Assembly (NCBI GenBank): GCA_024364735.1
Contig: JAGFNQ010008264.1
Span: 281,560-345,559 of the forward strand
Length of the DNA: 64,000 nucleotides
Direction of reading: 5' to 3'
Source of the DNA: Boesenbergia rotunda
Lineage: Eukaryota; Streptophyta; Magnoliopsida; Zingiberales; Zingiberaceae
A model generated the notes under the pieces. It saw only the letters and a list, made by a program, of their open reading frames with translations, was not told where the DNA came from and searched no databases. The translations under genes and the position numbers were made by a program. This document shows, piece after piece, positions 42,986 to 54,387 of the stretch (position 1 is its first letter; every line of letters begins with the position of its first letter).

Positions 42986-44218
42986 TATTGGATCAGAGTA
43001 AATCGATAGAGGGGGGGTGAATATCGATCTAAAATTTTTGGACAATTTAAGAGAAATACGCAGCGGAAATAGTAAAGCAAAGTCGCTAACACGATTTGTT
43101 TTACTTGGTTCGGAGTCGTGGTCGGCTCCTACTCCAAGGCCCACGGTCCTTGACTGTTTACGTTGGGGGATTCTATATTCGTACAAATGATTATAGTTTC
43201 GAGTACAGATATAGAATCGAAAAAAGCAGTTACAACACTTAAGAAAATTAACGGTTTTATCGACGACCGAAGTAGACGGAATTTTGGAGCAGCGGGTCGT
43301 CGGCGGTGCTTGAATAATGAATACAGAGTGTGCTGGAGCGTAGCACTTGAGCGAAAGTGTTGAAAGCAAAATTTGCAAGTTGTTCTCCAGCCTTGGGGGT
43401 GAACCCCCTTTTATAGTCGTCTCCTGGGCGCCTGTGTTGAAGGGGGGCGCCTACACATGGCCTCTCTTGCGCGAACTCTAATTCGCAGGCTTGGTCAGCG
43501 GTTATCCCCTTCATTGAGGCATCTGAGCTATCTGGGGCGCCTGTTTTAACACAGGCGCCTAGCTTGACTTGGTCCAAAGGCTTTCGTGGCAGTTTGCTTC
43601 GATGGTCATGGTTTGGCCTTGCACTGGGGCGCCTGTATCCTTACAGGCGCCTAGCCCAGTGAGGCGCCTCCTTCCAATAAGGTGCCTGAGCTGCAGAAAC
43701 ACAGTCCCTTCGTTTCCTGCACCCAGGGTTAGTTCCATAACACAAGAAGCAAATATATATGATATATTAGACATTATTTACAGCCTAAGTTGTCTTGGTT
43801 CTGACTTTGGGTCTCCCAAATGGAACCCTAGGTCGAACTGATGCCTAATGTTCCCTCCTACGGGGAACGCGTCCTCACCTACTCCTCTCAGGAGAATTTA
43901 CCTTATTGCTAACCGGCTCCTCCGGTTGGACTTTTGCCCAGCTTCACTCACCAGGTCTTCGGTGCCCAGTCCTCGACAAGGTCTTAGTGCCCAGCTTCAC
44001 TCACCAGGTCTTATTGCCCAACTTTATGTCAGGACTTAGTTACCCAGCCCGCGGCCAGGACTTAGTGCCCAATTCGAAGAACTAGGACTTAGTGCCTAGT
44101 GTACCTAGGACTTTCCTGCACACTTAATCAGCTTGTTAGATCACAACCAAATCTTAACTTCTGAACCCTTTGCCATTATCAAAACATAGGTTTGACTTTG
44201 GTGCTTCCGGCACCAACA
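42986..44218 (-). repeat. M3 5' LTR
   Basis: Pairs with 22024-23309. TATA box with G/C hairpin at 43395-43415 (minus). The CACGTG box is mutated to CACATG (about 43454). Ends GGCACCAACA followed by CTATT. Confidence 0.92.
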
Positions 44219-44223
44219 CTATT

Positions 44224-45377
44224 GGTTGAAATTTTCAAATTCAATTTGCTTAGCATTAGCCAACTCTGTGATACTTGTTACATAGTTACTTTCACCAACT
44301 CTAACTACCTTATTAGAAACCTCCAAGGACTCAGAGATAACACTTAAGGGTACTAGAAAAAACAACGTCTACACTATTAATTTACCCTTAGTACCAAAAT
44401 GCTTTCAGACTCAATTAGAAGAATCTATCCTTTGGCATAGGAGATTGGGTCACACTAATACCAAATTAATTTCAAAAATTACTAAACTTGGTTTAATTAA
44501 GGGTGTACCTAAAATCAAGAATTTTGAAAATACAATTTGTAACTCATGTAAACAAGGTAAACAAACTAAGGATGGTAATTATGTCCATCAATCCAAATAT
44601 GCTAAAGAATTAATAAAGAAATTCAAAATGGACAATACTAAAAGCTTAAGTACTCCTATGGCTACTAATGTCAATATTGATAATGACCCTAAGGGTAAAC
44701 CAGTTGACTTAAAATTATACTGGAGTATGATTGGTAGCTTACTGTACTTAACTGCTAGTTGACCTGATATTTTATTTTCTATAGGAATGTGTGCTAGATA
44801 CCAAACCTATGTGAAGGAATCCCACTAAGCATCCCTAAAGAGAATTCTAAGGTACATTAAGGGTACCCTAAATGTAGGTATTTGGTATCCTAGGACTTCC
44901 ACCATTGAATTATCAAGATATTTTGACTCTGACTATGCCGGTTGTAAATTAGATAGAAATAGTACAAGTGGAAGCTGTCAATTGTTAGGAAATAGTCTAG
45001 TCAGCTGGTGTAGTAGAAAGCAACACTGCGTAGCTTTGTCCACAACTGAAGCAGAATATGTTGCCCTAGGAGAGTGTGTGGCACAACTTTTATGGATGAT
45101 GCACCCTGTTAAGGATTTTCAGCTAGACTACACCCAAACTAAAGTTTTTATTGACAACATTAGTTCAATCAATTTCACTAAGAATCCAATTCAGCACTTC
45201 CGAACCATACATATTGAAGTCAAACATCATTTTGTAAGGGATCATGTAGCCAGGGGTGAAATACTACTTATGCATGTGGACTCAAAATCCAATTTAGCTG
45301 ACAATTTTACCAAACCATTACCTGAATCTGAGTTTAGCTTACTAAGAAGGCAGTTAGGGTTGTGCTTAGTCGAATAG
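44224..45377 (+). pseudogene. pol: P1 protease remainder, preintegrase and RNase H with large internal deletion
   Basis: It resumes the P1 protease (VEIFKFNLLSISQLCDT region), with frameshifts near 44230-44440. The GAG-preintegrase frame 44445-44762 has ISKITKLGLIKGVPKIKNF and CNSCKQGKQT, then jumps straight to KDGNYVHQSKYAKELIKKF of the late RT. Integrase core and most of the RT, including YVDD, are missing. A TGA at 44761, a stop near 44826 and further lesions follow. The RNase H end 44982-45377 is open: HCVALSTTEAEYVALGECVA, NLADNFTKPLPESEF, GLCLVE. Confidence 0.88.
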
Positions 45378-46388
45378 GATTGGTCTACATTTTTTCAAAA
45401 ATCTTTTCTATTTTCATATTTTTTTCGAATATTAGCATTTTGAAAAATCATTTCTTGTATCAAGTTATTAAAATTTAAAATGATTTTTCTGACATAGTTT
45501 TTTTATAAAAAAACTTACCCCCTTTAAAACCAGAGTTTTTGCGCAAATGGACTTAGCTTAGGCCTTAACCCTAGAACTGCATGCACCTATAGATCTAGAA
45601 GCCAACATCTCACAAGCACCTTAGGATACTTTGATTGATAACCTAGACTAGGTTGACATGCTTAGGTCTATGCCTTGATTCAAGATGCTTTAAGTCAGTG
45701 CATCTGCAGTAATTGGGGCGATAAATACAAATTGCACAGCAATCAAGTTAAGTGTTCAAGCTTAGCAAATCTAACTTAATCAAATCACTTAACATGACTA
45801 ACCCTAGTGAAAACTACTGTTTTATAACAGTTAGTAAGTAGCTAACTGGGTTAGACAGGACCCGAACAAGTTTAGATTAATTAGATTGGTCCTTTTTCTT
45901 GCTTGAATTCACTAGAGTTGGTTCAATACGGATCTACAATTTCTATTAACTAGCTCTAATTTGAAATTGACTTGCAATAGTTGCTATCTATTTTTTGATA
46001 TATGGCAAAGGGGGAGAGAGAGGAAAAAGTGAGTAAATTTTTTTTTCAAAATTTTCTTTATCTCTTTTTCAAAAAGTAAAGTTGAACTTTTAAGTGCATT
46101 TTTCAAAAATTTATTTCTAAGTGCTTTCAAAAATTTCTAAATGCATTTTTTTCTAAGTAAAAATTGATTCTTAGGAAACAAAATTTGCCTGAGCAAACTT
46201 TTTTTAGAAACTTTTTGGCAAAGTATTTCTAAGTGAAAATTTTTCTTAGTAAACAAATTTTTTTCTAAGAAAAATTTCTTAGGTATTTTTCCAAATAAAA
46301 AATTTTTTCAAAATGTTTTTCAAAAGGCACAAATATTTTCCATGCAAATTTTTCTAAGTGTGCAAAAAGAAAATTTTTCTAAGTGTGC
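45378..46388 (+). other. P1 3' untranslated region, truncated
   Basis: Noncoding and homologous to the M1 and M3 3' regions. The hairpin arms at about 45604-45663 are degraded (AACATCTCA / TGACATGCT). A/T-rich CTAAGTG repeats follow. It stops at about 46388, before any polypurine tract or LTR. Confidence 0.7.
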
Positions 46389-46529
46389 ATGGTCCTGATC
46401 AATAACGCCAACAATTTCCTTGAATCTACCGTGTAATTGACTCACCGTCTCATTGGTCTTCATGGTGAAGGATTGAAGTTGAGCCACAAAGAAATCCTTT
46501 TTGGCTCTCCTTGATTCATTCGACCCTTT
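46389..46529 (-). pseudogene. gag: Fragment of a second copia gag lineage
   Basis: About 47 codons open on the minus strand: KGSNESRRAKKDFFVAQLQS, FTMKTNETVSQLHGRFKEIV, GVIDQDHA. This is the copia gag domain but clearly different from the M/P family gag. It is wedged between the truncated P1 tail and LTR A, so both sides are breakpoints. Confidence 0.75.
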
Positions 46530-46530
46530 C

Positions 46531-48996
46531 TTGGTGCCGGAAGCACCAGATCAAACCTGGTTTTGATAATGGCAAAGGGTTCAAAGTTAAGTTTTTATTG
46601 TGATCTAATGGATTTACCAAGTGTGCAGGAATGTCCTAGTTTACCTAGGCACAGAGTCTTGACCTGTAGGGTTGAGCAAGAACCAAGGGTTAGGTAGGAA
46701 GTCCTGGTCATGGATTGTGTTGGTGTTGGAAGCTCCAAAGTCAAACCTGTGTTTTGATAATGGCAAAGGGTTCAGAAGTTAAGGTTTTGTTGTGATCTGA
46801 CAATCATAATCAAGGGTACAGGAAAAGTCCTAGGTACACTAGGCACGAAGTCCTGGTTCTATGAATTAGGCACTAAGTCCTGGCCGCGGGCTGGGCACCT
46901 AAGACCTGGTGAGTGAAACTGAGCACTAAGTCCTGGCCGTGGGCTGGGCACCAAAGACTTGGTGAGTGAAGCTGGGCACTAAGTCCTGGTCGCGGACTGG
47001 GCACGAAGACCTGATTCAGGGGATTGGGCAAAAGTCCAACCGGAGGAGCCGGTTGGCAAACTGGTAAACTCTCCTGAGAGGAGTAGGTGAGGATGTGTTC
47101 CCCGTAGGAGGAAACATTAGGCATCGGTTCGACTTAGGGTTCCATTTGGGAAGCCCAAAGTCAGAACTAAGATAGCTCAGGCTGTAAATTATGCTTAAAT
47201 CAATATTATTTATATGTTACTTGTGTTTTGCAACTAACCCTGGTTGTAGGAATGAAGGGATGGAGGTTTCTACTCCCAGGCGCCTCAATGGAGTGAGGCG
47301 CCCTGTTTGGCTAGGCGCCTGTGTTGAGACAGGCGCCCCAGACAAAGGGTTATTCCAAAGCAATTGCGAAGCAAGCCTCAAGACTGCAACAGAGACGCCT
47401 ATGTTAACACAGGCGCCCAGTTAGCTCAAGTGCCCTGGTTGAGGGGACAAGCGCTGGCTGAGCCTGCGGATTGAGTTTCGCGCAGTGAGGACCACGTGTC
47501 AGGCACCCCCTTCAACACAGGCGCCCCAGCTACGACTATATAAAGGGGTTCACCCCCTTGGCTTCCAACACAACTTCTTCCAACGCATTCGAACAAGCGC
47601 TCTGCTCCGAAACGCTCCGTGCTCAAGATTCAAGTGCCAATGATGACCCGCGGCACCGACTTTCTATATCTTTCATCGTCGGTATAATTTACTTTTAATT
47701 GTTGTATATTAAAATTCTATATTTGTACTCAACTTGTAATCATTTTACAAAATATAGAATTGCCCGTCGTAAACGGTCAAGGACCGTGAGCCTTGTAGTA
47801 GGAGCTGACTGCAACTCCGAACCAAGTAAAAACAAAAGTGTTAGCGATTGCTTTTGCTTTTCCGCTGCACAATTACTCATAGTATTTCCGAAAATTTATC
47901 GATCGATATTCACCCCCCCCCTCTATCGATTCAAACTGATCCCACAGATTGGGCACCAATGTCTTGATCCGATAGATCAGGCAGGAGTCTTAGCCGAGCG
48001 AGGATTGCGGATAGAAGTAGAGGCGGGTCGAGGTACGAACGTCTCGATATCCGGAAGTCTTGGAAGTCGAGCAAAAGTCCAACCAGAGGAGCCGGTTGGC
48101 AAAAGGTAACATCACCTGAGAGGAGTAGGTGAGTACGTGTTCCCTAGAAGAGGGAACAGTAGGCGTCGATTCGACCCAGGATTTCATTTTGAAATCCAAT
48201 GTCAGAACCAAGACAGCTCCGACTGTTATGCATGAATTTATTATTAATATTATACTGTTCTTGGACTAACCCTGGTTGTAGGAGTGAAAGGGAGTAGCTG
48301 CTACATCCCAGGCGCTTGAAACGGTTCAGGCTCCCGAGAGACCAGGCGCCTGTGTTGAGGCATTTCCAGCGGGTGAGAGTTTGAGCTGGCAGGTTGCCAC
48401 ATCAGCAACTCAAGCGCCCGTGAGCCATCAGGCGCCTCAAAGGTCCTAGGTTCCCAAGACCGAGGGATAAGTTTTGGCCGAGTCTGCGGATAAGCACGCA
48501 CCCGATTCGCTACACGTGGCAGGCGCCCAAGAAGCCTTTGGCACCCGAGAATAGGCTATATAGGGGGCTTCATCCCTTTGCTTTTGACATAAACTCAGAA
48601 TACTTTCTAAACATCTTTCTTGCGACTCAAGCAATCCAACACTCTCCAAATCTCATCCGTGCTCGAGTTTCCCGTGCCGCCAACAATCAAGATCGATAAC
48701 ACGCTACCCAAGATTCTCTGCAACCTTTTTTTGTGTCGTCGATATACTTTAATTTCACTGTTTAATTCTGTACTTGAATTATATATTTGTAAATCTTATT
48801 CAAATTATAAAATTGCCCAACGAAAATGATCAAGAACTGTAGGCCTTGGAGTAAGGGTCGTTAAAGACTCCGAACCAAGTAAAAAGAAACTTGTTAACAT
48901 CGTTTCTTTATTCTTCCATTGCGTTTTCTGTTTTTCCAAAAAAATTTTAGTAATCGCTATTCACCCACCCCCTCTATCGATTACGATGATCCCACA
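46531..48996 (+). repeat. LTR A: 5' LTR of element A, split by solo LTR B
   Basis: Parts 46531-46712 and 47952-48996. Starts TTGGTGCCGGAAGC and ends GATCCCACA next to a Met-tRNA primer site (48999-49010). It contains reverse-oriented minisatellite motifs (GTCCTGG), CACGTG (48513-48518), GGCGCC motifs and a TATA box (48557-48563) beside a weakened G/C inverted repeat. Confidence 0.85.
46718..47946 (+). mobile_element. Solo LTR B (1.2 kb), TSD GATTG
   Basis: TGTTGGTGTTGG to GATCCCACA, flanked by GATTG at 46713-46717 and 47947-47951, within LTR A. It has CCTGG minisatellite (46800-47040), GGCGCC palindromes (47280-47530), CACGTG (47493-47498) and TATATAAA (47537-47544) followed by a G/C inverted repeat. 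No internal domain. Confidence 0.9.
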
Positions 48997-48998
48997 AG

Positions 48999-49010
48999 TG
49001 GTATCAGAGC
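48999..49010 (+). other. Primer binding site of element A
   Basis: TGGTATCAGAGC, exact match to the initiator-Met tRNA 3' end complement, 2 bases after LTR A. Confidence 0.9.
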
Positions 49011-49222
49011 GGGTTGCTCAACCTTGGTGAAATCGCCAACTGAGGAGGTTTTTCAGAATTTTTTTTTCTTTCGTTCATTTTTTTTCTTCGTAAAATTTTC
49101 TCGTTCTTTGAGGTTGGTACAACACCACTCGAATTTGTTCTTCATATTCTTTTTATACCGCACTACTAATCCAAGACAAATCTTGGAACAAGTTTGTTTT
49201 TTTGTATTTTCAGGTATATTAA

Positions 49223-50280
49223 ATGTCCATGCAAGAAGGCTACATCACCGCACGTCCTCCTCTGTTCTCCGGAGAGGATTTCTCCTACTAGAAGAGCAGA
49301 ATAGAGGTCCACTTGAAAACTCAGGTGGAAATCTAGATCATCATCCAGTCTAGACTAGAGATCCCGAAGAACTCGCAAGGAGAAATTCAAGGATACTCAA
49401 AGTGGGATGCTTTGCTCAAAAAGAAGATAGAAGCGGACGCCAAAGCCACTCAAACCCTCCAATGTGGATTGACAAAGGAGGAACTCAACCACGTCGGCCC
49501 ATTCAGCAACGCGAAAGAACTATGAAACAAATTGATCGAGCTGCACGAAGGGACATCAAACACGAGGATCAGTATGGGAGATCTCCTTCTCAATAAGCTA
49601 TACGTAATCAAAATGCAAGACAGCGAAACAGCTGCACAGCTTCATGCGAGGATCCAAGAATTAATGAATGGTTTGTACACGATAGGTCACAAGGTAGAAA
49701 ACCGTGACCTCATCAGGTATACTCTAAACTCGTTCCCCAGAAATTCATTGTGGGCATCCATGGTAGATGCTTACAAGGTTTCAAGGAACTTATCTGATAT
49801 TAATCTCGATAAACTTTTTTCTGAGTTAGAACTTCATGAACAGATTAACGCTACTACAAGATGATTAAGGGCCAAAGAAAGAAGAAGAAGGCGAACCAGC
49901 AAAAGGATGATCCAGCCGAACCTACTACCAGTCAAAAAGCCAAAACTGAAGTAACCTGTCATGGGTGCAACAAGAAGGGTCACTACAAATTGGAGGGTCC
50001 AACTTGAAGGAGAAGAAGAAGAACCGAAGGAAGAAGGCCCTCAAAGCTACATAGAATGAGTCATCTTCGTAAAAAGAAGAAGAAGTACCACACGCCAACC
50101 TCGTCGCATTGACAACATCAGAAAATCTTGACACTGAATCGGAATTGGAACTAGAAGAAAGCATCGGAACCGGAAAGTTCTCAATTTTGGAAGGCGAGCA
50201 AATAACGGTATGAGGCTGTTCCGTATCTCAGCTTTATGACCTAATCTCATATCTATCTCATAAGTTGGCCAAAGCCAACG
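49223..50280 (+). pseudogene. gag: Element A copia gag, first part
   Basis: Start MSMQEGYITARPPLFSGEDF. In-frame stops at 49289 (TAG), 49334 (TAG) and 49523 (TGA), each at a position that is Trp in M3 or M1. The frame is then open to 49864 (ENRDLIRYTLNSFPRNSLWA; SELELHEQ). A frameshift follows, and the CCHC knuckle is damaged (CHGCNKKGHYKLEG, last Cys lost). Coding similarity fades through an acidic stretch to 50280, where the gag-only element is inserted. It continues at 54388. Confidence 0.88.
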
Positions 50281-51364
50281 TGTTGGTGCCCCGGTTGGTT
50301 TTGATGTGATCAACCAAGTTAGGTTAGTTCCTGTTGGTTTACTGATCCCTCTGCTAAGTGTGCAGGAGCTTAGGTACGGAGGAAGTCGAGCGTAAGACGT
50401 GGCGGACGAGAAGGATTGCGCGGGAAAGCGAGCCGACGGGCTCGGTGCAATCCGAGGGACTCGGAAGCTGCGGAAGAGTACGTCGGTGGAACGAGAAGGA
50501 CGTGCGCGACGTCCGAGGGACGAGAAGCCGGAAGGAAGCACGCTCGAGGGGCGAAAGGTCGGAGTCGGGTTCGGGTGAGCCTAACTCCTATTGGTCAGAA
50601 ATCACGCAGAAGATCTACTTACGAACAGTCAAGTTGCTTTTGACTTGGACTTGGATCAAGACGGGCGCGACAACTTTTATAAAAGCTTTTAATTAAAGCT
50701 TTTATAAAATGACCGTTTGAAATTAATACTTATAAAGCTTTTACATTAAAGCTTTTAATTAAAGCTTTTTAATTAAAGCTTTTAATTAATGGCTTTAATT
50801 AAAGCTTTTAAAGCGTTGTTAAATCACACGTGGCTGCTTTAATTAAAGCTTTTAAACCTTTTAATTAAAGCTTTGTCAAAACTTATCAATGTTTTGAAGC
50901 AATCGGGAGAGCAAAGTAATCGGATCCCAGCACGCGTGGAGAGCTGTTCTGGTCGACATCCGAAGCCTTCAAACCGATTAAAGAGATAGCTTTTCAAAAC
51001 CGATAAAAAAGATAATAACATTTATCTTTTTAATTAGAGTTTAAAATTTGGATGAGTTAATCTTAGATCTACGATCAAGATGCAACTCAATCTTGTATCA
51101 ACGATCAAGATCATATCACTCAACCTATAAATAGGCTTAGAGATTTAGAATCAATTTATCAATTCATTCTGTAATTTCTTTAAGTCTAAGTGTGCTTCAG
51201 TTGTAAGGCTTCTCCGCCACAAGGAGATTTTCTGATTGTGCGTTAACCGTCTTGGAAGCAACGACCGAGTTGCAACCAAGTTTTTTTTAAAAGACGAGTG
51301 ATCTCTTATTTTATTTCTTAAACCGTCTATTCACCCCCCTCTAGCCGGTCGACCCGATCCTACA
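50281..51364 (+). repeat. 5' LTR of the gag-only element
   Basis: TGTTGGTGCCCC to GATCCTACA. GC-rich first part with a shadow frame, then A/T-rich palindromic array (50684-50880), TATA box TATAAATA (51126-51133). Confidence 0.92.
50684..50880. repeat. AAAGCTTTTAATTAAAGC array
   Basis: Seven or more overlapping copies of AAAGCTTT joined by TTAATTAA, each palindromic. Repeated in the 3' LTR at 53694-53898. Confidence 0.85.
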
Positions 51365-51423
51365 AGTGGTATCAGAGCGGGTTCGCTTTTGAAGGACTAA
51401 TCGCCTGAGAAAGCAACAAGACG

Positions 51424-52776
51424 ATGGCCGGCGCGCACATTCATCCACCTAAATTCGAAGGGGATTTCACCGTCTGGAAGAAAAAAATGGAGGTATTTTT
51501 TCATACAGATTTTGATATTCTTTTATCAATAAAATATGGTTTTGCAGTTCCTAAAGATGCGAATGGGGATGAAAAAGAAGAAAGCTTGTGGAATAAGAAG
51601 GAGCAGTCGGAATCTGTTGCCAATGGTAAGGCCGAGTTCCACCTCCTAACAGTCTTGCCTACTCAAGAGGTAAACTAGATCGGCAACTTCCACTCCGCAA
51701 AAGAATTATGGGAGAAGTTCCTAGAACTTCATGAGGGTACCTCTGAAGCCAAATCAGCAAGAAAGGATATCCTCCGGAACCAGCTGATAAACCTGCAAAT
51801 GAAGGAAGGAGAAACGGTGGCTGAACTTCATGCCAAAATAAAGGAGCTAATCTCCGGACTCACCCAACTCGGCGAATCGGTAAGTAATCGCGACTCCATT
51901 CGATACGCCCTCAACGTCTTCCCAAGGACCCAGGAGTGGAGCTCAATCGTCGACGCTTATTACATCTCCAAAGATTTAGAGGTAAGTACATTAGATGAAA
52001 TGTTTTCCATTTTCGAATTACACGAATCTCGGTGGGCAGGATCTAGAAAGACGAAGAATCTGGCCCTAAACACAAGGAGAACGGAGAAGGAGTCAGAATC
52101 CTCGACGGACGACGAGACAACGCAAATAGTAAGTTCGTTTAAAAGTTTTTTTAAAGCTAATAACTTTTCGAGAATGCAGAAGAAAAGGCGGTCTCCGAAG
52201 AAACGAACTGTCTGATGCTACAACTGCAACGAGGAGGGACACCTAAAAGATCAGTGTCCCAAAATAAAAAACCAACCAAAGAAAAAGAAGGCATTGAAGG
52301 CCACCTGGGACGAGACCTCGTCGGACGAATCAGAAGTTCAAGAGTACGCGGGACTTGCGCTGATGGCAAGTCATCAAGAGGGGAGCAGTGTTGAAGGGGG
52401 AGTGACATCAGAAAGTGACAACGAAGAAGGAACCTCGCTTTTCGAAAGCGATCCGGTAAGTGAGGTTTGTTTTCTTCCTCATGATCAATTGTATGCTGGT
52501 GTTAAAGCCTTGCTCAAATCTAATTGCAGATTAGAAAAAGAAAATTCTAAATTAAAAAATGAAAATATTGATCTGAAAAATTTAGTTGAGAAATTAGAAT
52601 GTGATATTGTATGTTTGCGACACAAGAAAAATAGTTATCTTAAAAAGTTGAATTGGTATTTTAAAAACCATAAAGGCCAATTTAAAAAGGTGCCAAAGAA
52701 TTACATTCCATCCAAATTTTTAGTTAATCCTGTCGATAGAAATCTATTTTGGATACGAAAATCAATTTTGAATTAG
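51424..52776 (+). pseudogene. gag: Gag of the gag-only element, 450 codons with two stops
   Basis: A single frame from MAGAHIHPPKFEGDFTVWKK to WIRKSILN, broken only by TAG at 51676-51678 and TGA at 52213-52215. The gag domain includes SAKELWEKFLELHEGTSEAK, AELHAKIKELISGLTQLGES, NRDSIRYALNVFPRTQEWSS and MFSIFELHES. The knuckle CYNCNEEGHLKDQC directly follows the TGA, whose codon was probably CGA. A C-terminal coiled coil (LEKENSKLKNENIDLKNLVE) and a basic tail (NHKGQFKKVPKNYIPSKFL) follow. It would form particles that package the element; all enzymes must come from relatives. Confidence 0.88.
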
Positions 52777-53291
52777 TTTTCTACTACTGCATAATTTTTC
52801 TTGCAAAATTAGAAATAGATTAACACATTTTATGATTAAAGTTTCTTTTGAAAAAAAATTTTTTCCTAGACTTTCTTACAAAATTCAATTTCTATTTTTA
52901 CTTGATACAAGAGTATCTTATTTGTTTACTGTGAAATTTTGGAAATTTTTTTGATAAATTTTGAATTTCTATTATTTTTCATTTGAAAAGTAAACTTTTA
53001 ACTTTAAAAATAGAAAATTAATTTATTCTGCAAGAACCGATTTTTTTGAGATCTACATATAGTAAATTAAACTTGAGATCTAATCATATTTTTTTCCTTT
53101 CCCTATTTTTTGTGCCCCATTTTTGCTGTGATCAAAGGGGGAGAGTAGCTTAAGTTTAGGGGGAGGTTGTGGTTATTGATTTCAATATTTTTTTTCCCAT
53201 GCTTAACTGCTTAATTTAGTTTACTAAATTCCTTATTTTTTGGTTTAACCCTAATTGAACTTGGATTGATGCACATCAAAAAGGGGGAGAT
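52777..53291 (+). other. Noncoding 3' region and polypurine tract of the gag-only element
   Basis: A/T-rich, no frame; ends with the purine tract at 53278-53290 next to the 3' LTR. Confidence 0.8.
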
Positions 53292-54387
53292 TGTTGGTGC
53301 CCCGGTTGGTTTTGATGTGATCAACCAAGTTAGGTTAGGTCCTGTTGGTTTACTGATCCCTCTGCTAAGTGTGCAGGAGCTTAGGTACGGAGGAAGTCGA
53401 GCGTAAGACGTGGCGGACGAGAAGGATTGCGCGGGAAAGCGAGCCGACGGGCTCGGTGCAATCCGAGGGACGCGGAAGCTGCGGAAGAGTACGCCGGTGG
53501 AACGAGAAGGACGTGCGCGACGTCCGAGGGACGAGAAGCCGGAAGGAAGCACGCTCGAGGGGCGAAAGGTCGGAGTCGGGTTCGGGTGAGCCTAACTCCG
53601 ATTGGTCAGAAATCACCCAAAAGATCTACTTACGAACAGTCAAGTTACTTTTGACTTGGACTTGGATCAAGACGGGCGCGACATCTTTTATAAAAGCTTT
53701 TAATTAAAGCTTTTATAAAATGACCGTTTGAAATTAATACTTATAAAGCTTTTACATTAAAGCTTTTAATTAAAGCTTCTTAATTAAAGCTTTTATTAAA
53801 GCTTTTAATTAATGGCTTTAATTAAAGCTTTTAATGCGTTGTTAAATCACACGTGGCTGCTTTAATTAAAGCTTTTAAAGCTTTTAATTAAAGCTTTGTC
53901 AAAACTTATCAACGTTTTGAAGCAATCGGGAGAGCAAAGTAATCGGATCCTAGCACGCGTGGAGAGCTGTTCTGGTCGACATCCGAAGCCTTCAAACCGA
54001 TTAAAGAGATAGCTTTTCAAAATCGATTAAAAAGATAATAACATTTATCTTTTTAATTAGAGTTTAAAATTTGGATGAGTTAATCTTAGATCTACGATCA
54101 AGATGCAACTCAATCTTGTATCAACGATCAAGTTCATATCACTCAACCTATAAATAGGCTTAGAGATTTAGAATCAATTTATCAATTCATTCTGTAATTT
54201 CTTTAAGTCTATGTGTGCTTCAGTTGTAAGGCTTCTCCGCCACAAGGAGATTTTCTGATTGTGCGTTAACCGTCTTGGAAGCAACGACCGAGTTGTAACC
54301 AAGGTTTTTTTAAAAGACGAGTGATCTCTTATTTTATTTCTTAAACCATCTATTCACCCCCCTCTAGCCGGTCGACCCGATCCTACA
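53292..54387 (+). repeat. 3' LTR of the gag-only element
   Basis: Nearly identical to 50281-51364, with a small length difference in the AAAGCTTT array. TATA box at 54149-54156. Ends TCCTACA. Confidence 0.92.

Larger units (their letters stand above)
22024..44218 (-). mobile_element. M3: full-length decayed Ty1/copia element with three nested insertions
   Basis: It is bounded by LTRs 22024-23309 (3') and 42986-44218 (5') and by the duplicated target CTATT (22019-22023, 44219-44223) in the protease of P1. Removing the three insertions leaves about 9.7 kb with the copia order gag, protease, integrase, RT, RNase H. Each insertion has a perfect 5-bp target duplication in M3 sequence: GCTAG, GTTTC, GCAGC. 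Confidence 0.92.
50281..54387 (+). mobile_element. Gag-only non-autonomous LTR element (4.1 kb)
   Basis: 5' LTR 50281-51364, primer site 51367-51378 (TGGTATCAGAGC), one gag frame (51424-52776), noncoding stretch, polypurine tract 53278-53290 (AAAAAGGGGGAGA), 3' LTR 53292-54387. Flanks CAACG (50276-50280) and CAATG (54388-54392) match at 4 of 5. The 1.9 kb interior has no room for pol. The two LTRs look nearly identical, so insertion is recent. Confidence 0.9.

Noticed and set aside
47990..48649. Minus-strand frames at 47990-48211 and 48446-48649
   Set aside because: They fall in LTR A repeats and oppose the LTR promoter; shadows of GGCGCC-rich sequence.
50358..50696. 112-codon frame, repeated at 53369-53707, as a small conserved gene
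   Set aside because: Both are the GC-rich start of the same LTR; similarity comes from LTR identity, and the frame overlaps an equally open antisense frame. No known domain.
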